Shown piece after piece: positions 8,250 through 15,085 of a DNA stretch of 16,114 bases (its first letter is position 1; the number at the start of each line of letters is the position of its first letter). A program made the position numbers and the translations under genes. The stretch is from Eutypella sp. D-1 (taxonomy: Eukaryota > Ascomycota > Sordariomycetes > Xylariales > Diatrypaceae): the NCBI GenBank assembly GCA_023313575.1, contig JAJTTP010000058.1, forward strand, positions 1 through 16,114. Reading direction: 5' to 3'. The notes under the pieces are model-generated. The model ran no database searches and was not told the origin of the DNA. It worked only from the letters and a program-made list of their open reading frames with translations.

Positions 8250-9182
8250 ATAAACTTTATCCTCATTTATTAAATTCAGACAATAAAGAATCGATTCTTT
8301 CTTTTCTAGCTGAGTCTGCACCAATGTTCTTATTATTAAGTATTTCAACTATTTCTTTTCAGATCTTAAAATTATGAGATTTAAGAGCAGTAGATGGAAT
8401 AGGATATCGATCAAAAAAGGGTATTATAATATCTAAACAACTTTTCATTGATCCTACTTCATAATTCAAACTATTACCATTTTTGTAAATATTACCTACC
8501 TTTAAATAATCTTTAATTTCCTCGAGCAAAGTTAAATCTCTATTGTGTTGAGTTATAAAAAATTTAACTTTATAAGTTTTCGATCTATAAGGATAAGCTG
8601 AAAAAGATCCATCACCCGCTACGAAACCCACTAATCAGGAAGGATCATAAATAGGTATTGGTTGCAGATCAGGCAGTTCATAAGGTTTAATGTTTGGAAA
8701 AGCTGCGATTAATTTTGGTGAAAGACCTTTATTATTATTAGCTTTAATTCTGATAATTTCCAGGAGTCCTTCACTAGTTAAATGTCCACCCATTTCCATA
8801 ATATTGGCTACCTTACTTCACAAAAGAAAGTCTTGACGTTTCTTAGTTAATAAAGGATACTTATTAAAATGAGGGATTATAAGTTTAATTATATCTTGAA
8901 CATTTGAAACCCTAAAAAAAGCCTTATTATTTTTAGAATCTATAGCTATATATCCGATTCCTTTAAAATATTCTTGAATACTTAATAATTGAGGTAAATC
9001 TTTCTCATGTAAACAAAATTCTAATCGAATCTGCACACGTCATTTCAACTTTGAAGTTTCCCTAGGATACACAGAAATATGAAAAGTACCTTCCGCATCC
9101 GTGAATCCTGATATAAAACTAGGATCATTTATGTTTTTATTTTGCCTTCCTTCGGACGAAGTTGTACTAAAAAATCTTTTAC
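8250..9182 (-). mobile_element. 933-nt LAGLIDADG HEG insertion inside GIY-YIG catalytic motif
   Basis: An imperfect direct repeat GTAAAARATT lies at 9173-9182 and 8240-8249 (one mismatch), separated by 933 nt (311 codons). Removing one unit joins THIATGK to KLYVGSS and regenerates a normal GIY-YIG core. The insert is filled by a LAGLIDADG frame, with no room for a group I or II ribozyme. There are no intein splicing blocks. Confidence 0.7.
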
Positions 9183-9648
9183 CTGTGGCTATATGTGTTC
9201 AGATATAGACTCCTCCTTTACTTTTCTCATTTCTAATAGTACCTATTTCATCTAAAAATAATTCGGACGAGATAGTATTTTTATCTAAATTTATAAAATT
9301 TGTAGGATTTTTACTTAAAATCAAATCCAAAGTATTTTGATCTATACTAAATTTGGTAAAGGCTAACACATTATTTACTTCTAACGCAGTTATTCTTACA
9401 CCTTTATTTGAATATTCTAAAGCCAAATCGTAAGGAGTTTTATTAATCTCCTTAACTTTATATTTTCTATTTGTTATTAAACCTCAATTCCTGCTGCTGT
9501 AAAAAGACATTGTTGTAAATCCCGCCCTCAAAAAAAAGAATTTATTATTAAAAGTTAAATTATGGCTATTTAAAAAAGACTTGCTGCTATTAATACGTGT
9601 TCCATTTAATCCAACATAATTATTAGTGTTAAAGTTCATATTTTTCAT
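8257..9648 (-). CDS. GIY-stub/LAGLIDADG fusion endonuclease
   Basis: One open frame of 463 residues (TGA = Trp). Residues 1-157 are the N-terminal part of the outer GIY-YIG gene, ending in GGVYIWTHIATGK. Residues from about 159 are a complete LAGLIDADG endonuclease. Motif 1 FISGFTDAEGTF has Glu186, motif 2 WLVGFVAGDGSF has Asp346, and the frame ends in TAA at 8257. The LAGLIDADG part has no ATG of its own near its start, so it seems to borrow the invaded gene's start and leader. Both catalytic acids are intact, so the nuclease may still work. The region between motif 1 and motif 2 resembles the gene at 13276-12323. Proteolytic trimming of the stub is possible, as for other intron-read-through HEGs, but this is inference. 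Confidence 0.8.
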
Positions 9649-9659
9649 TTTTTCTATTA

Positions 9660-10295
9660 CATAGACTAGATACGTTCCAGACCCGGGTGAAAGAATCACC
9701 ATGCCAGATCACATATAAATACTTCAGGTATATATGCTTTGACGGCTTTTTTTACTGGCAAACCGAGAATCTCTACTTCCCAAGCGTTTCCGCTTCCTCA
9801 AACTTAGGAAGAAATTCTTGTCCTATCACATTGGTGTCGCACCTGGACCAGACTCAACCCAAAGCTACAGGTTCATGTCAGTAGATACACCAATTAATAA
9901 ATTAATAGGATAAAAATCCTAGAGGAAACAATAATTGTAATTAAATCTATAAATAATAACTAATAAAAAGAATAAGAATCTACTTATCCTAAAGAAAGCA
10001 AATAGCCAGCCTTGATGCCTACTCATTGTCGGTGAGCCTTTACCCCGGTTTTCTCGTCTTTTCAGCTGTAAGAAGGTTATCAGTGGACTTGTAGCCTACC
10101 TTAAAATAAGATATTAATAAACAGATAATAACAATTACGAGGCAATAGTAAAGGCGAATTAATGATAAATCAAACAGATACAGGATTATCTGTTTGTGCG
10201 GAGCGGTTATAAAAGCTCCTATAGGTATTATATACCATTAGTGTTATTTTATGGAATCTACCATTATATTATATTTATTTAGAATTGAGATGTAG
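9660..10295 (-). other. structured, non-coding 5' part of intron 4
   Basis: Two GC-richer, structured blocks lie here: 10005-10110 (AACCGGGGTAAAGGCTCACC-like, resembling P4/P5 sequence) and 9690-9895 (several short complementary stems such as GGAAGCGGAAACGCTT). The intron's start pairs with itself: the sequence across the 5' splice site, ATGAATCTACAT, can pair with ATGGTAGATTCCAT at about 10245-10258, a P1-like helix. I could not lay out a full second P-Q-R-S core here. It could be P2 and peripheral domains of the intron or a second degenerate intron. Confidence 0.45.
10193..10214. repeat. GCGGAGCGG GC cluster
   Basis: GTGCGGAGCGGTTATAAAAGC is a one-base variant of the GCGAAGCGG clusters elsewhere in the window, in non-coding intron sequence. 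Confidence 0.55.
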
Positions 10296-10625
10296 ATTCA
10301 TGCAAAGACTGCATTTAACAGTCAAGGTATTCCGCTACCTTAGGACCCTCACGTTAAGGCCGCCATTAACCGGGGGTTCCTACAGTACCAAACCTTTTAA
10401 GGTTAGTTATTTTCGTTAGCCAGCCGGCACCGGGCAGAAATCACACTCTATACTTAGACTTTAAGTCTTTATGCAAAGTGCTTTGTTTTAATTAAACAGT
10501 CGTACAACATTATTTCATGCTTCTTCCTTCTTACCCGTGATCCACATTTTTACCTTGCTCATCTTTTTAGTTTGTTGCCGAAATAAAAACGGAGATCCGG
10601 GACAAATGAGCCCTCCTTCAACTTG
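10296..10625 (-). rRNA. rnl: LSU rRNA exon, domain IV (E. coli about 1695-1971)
   Basis: This is the best-conserved block. The minus strand reads ACTGTTTAATTAAAACAAAGC, then TGATTTCTGCCCGGTGCCGG, ACCCCCGGTTAATGGCGGCC and GGTCCTAAGGTAGCGGAATA, ending at TGCATGAAT. These match E. coli about 1770, 1825, 1900 and 1925-1971, the domain IV helices at the subunit interface. The 5' end (GAAGGAGGGCTCATTTGTCCCGG) matches the about 1695 region after the intron. Confidence 0.95.
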
Positions 10626-10756
10626 TTATCATAATATTACTATTATTTCCACTTTTCACAAAGCGGTTCAGACTATATCTTCATTTTTTCTTAACTATGT
10701 ATAATTAACGCTAAATACCGAATATCGTAATATATTTATATGCATACCTAACGGTA

Positions 10757-11849
10757 CTACAATGCAGAAGGTGTTTCTTCAAGAATTCTAACCTCCTCCT
10801 CAGTTAAGGTTTGAATTTTTTTATTTTTTCATGTAGATAATCTTGCACTATTCATACCTTCTGCTAATTTTAACAAAACATCTTTTACTTGTTTATTGTT
10901 AATATGTGCTTTCCTATCTAACACTTTACAAATAAAACAAAAGTCTTCAAAATCCTTTCTCTTGTCCGAAAAAAATTTTAATTTATTAAAAAATACATTA
11001 AAATAATTATGTAAGAAATTAACTCCTGTAATTTCTAATCTTACTGTAGGTTTACTATTAGATTTTCCCTGAAGATCACGAATTTTCATCTTAGGCAATT
11101 TTCCAGATAACTGATATGATTCATCCAATCCTAAGTTACTTATAAGATAAGATTGAATTGCGACTATAAGAGGTTTTTGAGCTAAAGTTAATTCTAACTC
11201 AAATTTCGGAGTTAAGTCTTTTTTTTGTATCATAAAACTCCCGTCCCCTTCGATCAAACCTAATAATTTATAATCAGTAATAACACAACTATGCTCAACG
11301 GGCATTATAAATTCAGAACGATTTGTATTATGGTTTCCCCGTATTTCTTCAATTTCAGTTATCAAAGATTCAGTTACTAAACCTGGACGATCAAAATATA
11401 AAACCACCAGAGGTGTTTAAAAAAAATCCAAACTAAAATCTTAAACAATATAAACAATACAATTAAGAAGATTTAGATTTTAGTTTGGATTTTTTTTTAC
11501 CGGAGGTCGCGAAAGCCTTTCTAAAGCTAATATAATCTAAATATTTAGCTCCCATTAAAGTAGTTTTATCTAATAGGTTTATAAGAATACGTAATTCCTC
11601 TTCAGAACCTACTTCAAAAGTACAATTATTACTATGAGGCCGCACAGCTATTCTTCCTATATCCAAAGTATTTTTAATAGCTGTTAAAAGGGGTTCATGA
11701 TCTATATGTAATTTAATAGTGAACTCGAAGTAATAACGAATTTTACCATTAGACATGGTTTTTCGCTTTATATGAAAACAACCTTCAGCGTCAGTAAAAC
11801 CTACAAATCATTCAACAAAATTAGGATTATTTTGAAACTCTTTCATCAT
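10757..11849 (-). pseudogene. LAGLIDADG HEG disrupted by palindromic element
   Basis: This is a double-motif LAGLIDADG gene from ATG 11849. Motif 1 is WFVGFTDAEGCF near 11810-11775 (TGA = Trp). Motif 2 is LLGLIEGDGSF near 11265-11233, where the residue usually Trp is Lys-Leu. A C-terminal modular segment ends at TAG 10757. Just after SFRKAF, at a position where the homologues continue into a LYF(N/D)R segment, a 106-nt palindromic element (11405-11510) intervenes. The upstream frame runs into it and stops at 11463. The downstream frame is offset by one and carries on with VLYFDRP. Apart from the insert, both parts are open and well conserved, so the disruption looks recent. Confidence 0.85.
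11405..11510. mobile_element. double-hairpin palindromic element, copy 2
   Basis: A small GC hairpin (CACC-AGA-GGTG) is followed by TTTA8, then TCCAAACTAAAATCT. The complementary AGATTTTAGTTTGGA and T9 come after an AT-rich loop, and the element ends CCGGAGGTCGCGAAAG. The stem is about 23 bp and perfect near its base. The ends match copy 1 at 5599-5757. It lies inside a LAGLIDADG gene, and its 106-nt length accounts for the frame offset. Confidence 0.8.
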
Positions 11850-12070
11850 TTCTTACACAAATTAGTTTATACATAGAAAAAAAAAATGTTGGGCTTTTAA
11901 AAAGGATTATTGTTGTTTTTACTCACCTTTTAGTCGTTGAACGTTTTTATCTTAACAAAACCAAGAATAAATTACGCTTCAAGTTTACTTAATTATAAGC
12001 AATCCATGAAATTAACCCAATTAAATATCAATATATTAAATTTTTATTATTTTTTAACATTGAAGGACAA

Positions 12071-12117
12071 ACATCCCTAAGTTACGGTAGTCAGTTTGCC
12101 GAGTTCCTTTCGCCCAC
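12071..12117 (-). rRNA. rnl: LSU rRNA mini-exon (E. coli about 1657-1690)
   Basis: GTGGGCGAAAGGAACTCGGCAA then CTACCGTAACTTAGGGATG on the minus strand matches E. coli GGGTGAAGGAACTAGGCAA and CCGTAACTTCGGGAG. It is under 50 nt long, between two introns. Confidence 0.9.
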
Positions 12118-12322
12118 AAATTTTATCCTACTTAAATTTCTTAAAAACTTTACACAATTCTATCTGCATTATAGAATTAACATTTTCTCTTAGGATAAGG
12201 CTAATGTGGTTACCTATTGAATATTTACTACTATTTTGTAAATAAATCAATAATTTTTCATGGGATTTAAGCAATAATATTAATAAGAATAATAGTAATA
12301 TCGATATTTATAATAATAAAAC

Positions 12323-13276
12323 CTATTCCTCGTCCAACACTGGTTCTATTATAAGTGGTTGTTCTCTACCTCTGTTCATACCAGACTTAATTAATCTGAT
12401 TCGTTCTAAACCATCTTCGTTAAGATGAGCTTTATCTTTCATTAATTCTGCAACTTTTACAAAATCTAGGAATTCTTTATGTTTAGCTCCTTCTAGAGGA
12501 TAAGCTAAGAAAAAGGGTATTACGTATTTTAGTATATCTGAAAGACCAGTAATCAAAAAATCATGTACTTTTGCACTAGGAGATTGTCTATATACTTTAC
12601 CGCAAGAGAAAATATTGTTAAACATTGCTAATATTTCACTATTTCTTAAGTCTTGGGTAATCTTAAAAACTACTTTCACTCCTTCACCTAATGTACTATC
12701 TTTTCTTTTATAAATATTAACAAAGAACATCCCTTCTCCCTCAACAAACCCACTTACTCAGAAAGGATGAGCTACTGGTATATTTTTTTTTATAGGCCTC
12801 TCGACCGGGTTTACATCAGTAAATCTAGACAATAATTCCTTAGATAGAGCACCAAAATTCATCGCTGCTTTAATGTTAACTATTTTTGCTAGCCCTTCTT
12901 CAGTTAAGTGTTCTTTATTTAACATCATGTTAAATACTAATTTTAATAATTCAAAATCTGCTCATTTTTGAGTTATTAAAGGATAATTATCTAAATGTTT
13001 TATTATTACAAATAAATCTTCTAAAGACGAAACTTGGTAATACACTGCACCATCACTACGCACGATAATCTTACCTACACCGAAGAATTCTCTTAGTTTT
13101 TCTAATAGACCTAGGTCTTTTTCATGTAATGCAATTTGAAAAATTGCTCTTACACTTAATCCTAGTTTTAAATTTAAGTTCTTAGCTAGAGAAACATGAA
13201 AACATCCCTCTGCGTCTATAAATCCCGTTACAAAATTAGGATTTAAATATTGATTCTCTAATATTTTAATATTCAT
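12323..13276 (-). CDS. LAGLIDADG homing endonuclease, intact
   Basis: A 317-residue protein from ATG 13276 to TAA 12323, continuous only when TGA is read as Trp (positions 105 and 173). Motif 1 is FVTGFIDAEGCF with catalytic Glu23, motif 2 WVSGFVEGEGMF with Glu181. This is the compact two-motif form without a C-terminal modular tail. It is a close family relative of the LAGLIDADG nested at 9177-8257 and of the broken gene at the right edge. It lies in the 3' half of intron 2, downstream of the structured segment. Expected role: cleavage of intronless rnl near E. coli 1655. Whether it moves the group I core or only the downstream part is open. Confidence 0.88.
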
Positions 13277-13319
13277 TATATTGTTATAGTTTGTAGCTGT
13301 TTTATTTTTATATTAAGTC

Positions 13320-13961
13320 ACTAAAGTGGGAGTCACGATAAAGGGTAACTCCATTAGATTCCCCTTTGATACCTACTGTCCATCAGTGCTGGCGACCATG
13401 GTGATTCTATTTCAGCGCTAGCTCGTTGAATCCTCCCAGATCTAGTCATTAAAAGATGGGATCCTTAGCCCCTACTTACTAAAGTTTTTCGAACGTTTAT
13501 GATAAAAGCGGACATACTACCATGATCCCTCTTAATGCAAAGACAAATTTTCTGCGTGGTGGCCTACACCATCCACCATCCGCGATTCACCAAATCCTCG
13601 TCATTTGGGCCCCGTCCAACACCAAAGAATCCTCTAAATTAATATCCTTTAAAGTTGAGTTAAACTTTGAGACTCCCATGCTTTATCTTACGCAAAGAAA
13701 TACCAAATAGAGTTTAGATAAACGGGGTGCTAGCCCATAAACCTTAACCACCTGACTCGACAGATCGCTAATCTAATAACCTTTGCTAGGATAAAGTGGT
13801 AGTGTTTTGAAATGGATAACATCATTGCTGCTTTAAATGCAAACCGCGGCTAATACACCGCTATAAATCCAACCTAACCTGCCTGTATATTCTTGGAATT
13901 AAATCTTCAATGTAAGAAAGCGCTTTTTAAACACACTGTAGGGCTAACGAAGTACGCCCAC
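13320..13961 (-). other. structured GC-richer non-coding segment of intron 2
   Basis: About 640 nt of clearly higher GC with many local stems: GCGG..CCGC near 13838-13855, GGTG..CACC near 13722-13748, and GGAGT..ACTCC and CACTTTAGTG near 13320-13355. It matches none of the LSU exons and lacks long conserved reading frames. It has no clear group I P-Q-R-S set. A few pieces (an AGCAGCAATGATGTTATCC segment, a GGGGCTAAGGATCC segment) recall group II domain I/II sequence, and LAGLIDADG-carrying group II introns are known in fungal rRNA genes. However, I find no domain V before the exon. CGCCCAC occurs at both 13955-13961 and the exon edge 12111-12117. Confidence 0.4.
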
Positions 13962-13965
13962 TACT

Positions 13966-13966
<1 letters not shown>

Positions 13967-14003
<37 letters not shown>

Positions 14004-14024
14004 TACTATTACTATTACTATTAC
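13967..14024. repeat. (TAT)n/(TACTAT)n microsatellite
   Basis: About 11 TAT/ATT units are followed by about 4 TACTAT units, just after the group I core of intron 2. Likely prone to slippage and length variation. Confidence 0.9.
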
Positions 14025-14390
14025 TTTTAATCCTTATGTAAAAATTCCAAGTATCCTTGGGGGCCAGAGTACACCTTACAATTATAAAAAAGATAAACCT
14101 AGTTTATCTAGCTATTTATAAATGAAGAACCGTCTACTCGTTGCTCTTTTACAATAAGATTTTTAGTAAAAATTCAGTATATACATTTTTTCTATATACT
14201 TTTAATTATTATTGATTTAGATCCGCGATACTCCATTACTATTGCTAGTATCTACCTGACTTATTACCATACATGAATAATTACTTCATCCGCTTATATC
14301 CTTCCGGGTATAGTTTGGTATCAGGAGCTTTAGGACTTCCCCGGAATTTGGTTCTTTATCACAAAATAAGGAGCCTACCCTTAAATTTAA

Positions 14391-15085
14391 TGATTGTTAG
14401 CTCATTTACGCCTTCGTATTCTACACTAGCTTACTTGTCGCAGTCTTTAGGTACGGTTTTTTTTTCATCAAATATAGACTCATCTTTTTTAGTTTATTGT
14501 AAATATTGATATATTACTTATTTTTTCCAGCACACTTTTCACTTTAGAAAATGTTGTCATTTAAGTATTAAGATTTTCTCATCGTTTCAACCTTTGGGAT
14601 TGTAAACTTAGAGGCCGTTACTTTAAATAACCATAAGCTTTAGGCGAGCACCCGACCATTAAACAAAAAAAAGGAATATGTTTTGTGTCGCCTGCCGAAA
14701 AAATCTCAACCTATCAAGTTGAGATTTTTTTTTCTCTAATCCCTACGGGATAGGCAGGCTGCACTGCGACCAAAGAGCATGCGAAGTTAAAGCGAAAAAA
14801 AAATATATATCCCTTGATTTCCCTTAATGATCGAATTTCTTTTTTGTTACTCATGTCACCATTATCTCTTGAGTATACTGTAGGTGAAGTCTTTTGCACC
14901 ATCGCATCTACTAAAAAATAATAACAATGCTACAGGTTTACTCAATGTTCTGCTACCCCAGTAAATGACAATAATAAACTCATTATAATCAAATATGGAC
15001 AAGGTTTCGGTATATTATTTAGATCCGTTAAATTTTCGACGCTTTGTAAAAAATTAACAAGCGCTCTGTTACGCACGACCGTCAA
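14391..15085 (-). rRNA. rnl: LSU rRNA exon, domains II-III (E. coli about 1060-1655)
   Basis: From 15085 downward, GTGCGTAACAGAGCGCTTG matches the GTPase-centre strand (about 1070). ACTGGGGTAGCAGAAC and GTAAACCTG match 1165-1190, and AATGGTGACATGAGTAAC matches about 1225-1240. GTGAAAAGTGTGCTGGAAAA matches about 1560, and AACCGTACCTAAAGACTGCGAC and GTAGAATACGAAGGCG match 1590-1640. Domain III is shortened in places and carries a palindromic insert (14690-14759). Short open frames here are incidental. Confidence 0.88.
14690..14759. repeat. nested hairpins in LSU domain III
   Basis: The outer stem GCCTGCC/GGCAGGC (14690-14696 with 14753-14759) encloses AATCTCAAC/GTTGAGATT with A6 and T9 flanks, and ATCCC/GGGAT. 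The A-tract and T-tract around a stem recall the elements at 3122, 5599 and 11405. It sits in a variable part of the LSU exon. Confidence 0.65.

Larger units (their letters stand above)
6612..9648 (-). pseudogene. outer GIY-YIG homing endonuclease, split in three by two HEGs
   Basis: Three separated pieces together form one GIY-YIG protein. The N-terminal piece (9648-9178) ends with GGVYIWTHIATGK. The middle piece (8247-8014) starts KLYVGSSRQLARRL and holds the catalytic Arg and the Glu of LEQYFLL. The C-terminal piece (7280-6612) starts near LQALFMYTKD and ends with two modular repeats and TAA. A LAGLIDADG HEG separates pieces 1 and 2, and a different GIY-YIG gene separates pieces 2 and 3. 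Piece order, codon phase and flanking repeats all agree with one ancestral gene. As it stands the protein cannot be made without removing both inserts. The start could be ATG 9648 or the in-frame ATG at 9702; the family usually starts in intron sequence or by read-in from the exon. Confidence 0.8.
6215..10295 (-). other. large rnl intron 4 with nested HEGs
   Basis: The intron is about 4.08 kb, inserted between E. coli about 1971 and 1974 (5' exon TGCATGAAT, 3' exon GGAATGATG). A complete group I core lies near the 3' end at 6312-6535: GGGGAAACCC at 6510-6520, R CAACGAGCAGAAGC at 6354-6370 and S AAGGTGTGCTCT at 6316-6327. P7 is GAGCA/TGCTC where the related cores have GAGTA/TACTC, a compensatory change that supports the helix. 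The HEG assembly occupies 9648-6612. The 5' part (9660-10295) has further structured RNA, described separately. Confidence 0.8.
10626..12070 (-). other. group I intron 3 of rnl
   Basis: Classical R element GTTCAACGACTA..GGTGAG is at 11921-11942 and S element AAGATATAGTCTGAA at 10667-10681; P7 pairs GACTA with TAGTC. The HEG lies between them, so it sits in the P8 loop, a different arrangement from the other introns here. The 5' exon ends near ACTTAGGGATGT and the 3' exon begins near GAAGGAGGG, placing it at E. coli about 1690-1699. Splice positions are within a few bases. Confidence 0.8.
12118..14390 (-). other. rnl intron 2, possibly composite
   Basis: The intron lies between LSU ATGAGCTAAC (about 1650) and GGGCGAAAGGAAC (about 1657). 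A complete group I core of the same family as introns 4 and 7 lies at 14062-14360: CCGGGGAA at 14336-14345, R CAACGAGTAGACGG at 14130-14143 and S AAGGTGTACTCT at 14067-14078. After this core come a microsatellite, a structured 640-nt segment and an HEG, all outside the ribozyme's usual end. The stretch 12118-12322 is AT-rich with one strong hairpin (AATTCTAT/ATAGAATT at 12158-12180) and no recognisable core strand. The arrangement may be one intron with a long P9 extension or two tandem introns. Confidence 0.7.

Noticed and set aside
8250..9182. Intein explanation for the LAGLIDADG segment in the GIY-YIG gene
   Set aside because: There are no Hint splicing domains, no Cys/Ser at the junction and no His-Asn at the end; the frame ends in TAA before the host protein resumes.
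10030..10075. AAAAGACGAGAAAACC resembling the LSU 2050-2065 strand
   Set aside because: It lies between exons for 1971 and 1972, and the real 2050-2065 sequence is at about 3345-3330; it is more likely intron core sequence.
12118..13961. Firm group II intron call
   Set aside because: Some domain I-like pieces exist, but no domain V hairpin (AGC triad, GAAA loop) is visible in 12118-12322, so it stays a hypothesis.
14714..14902. Minus-strand open frame of 62 codons
   Set aside because: It lies inside the LSU exon (motif ATGGTGACATGAGTAAC, E. coli about 1230) and crosses the palindrome, so it is rRNA, not coding.
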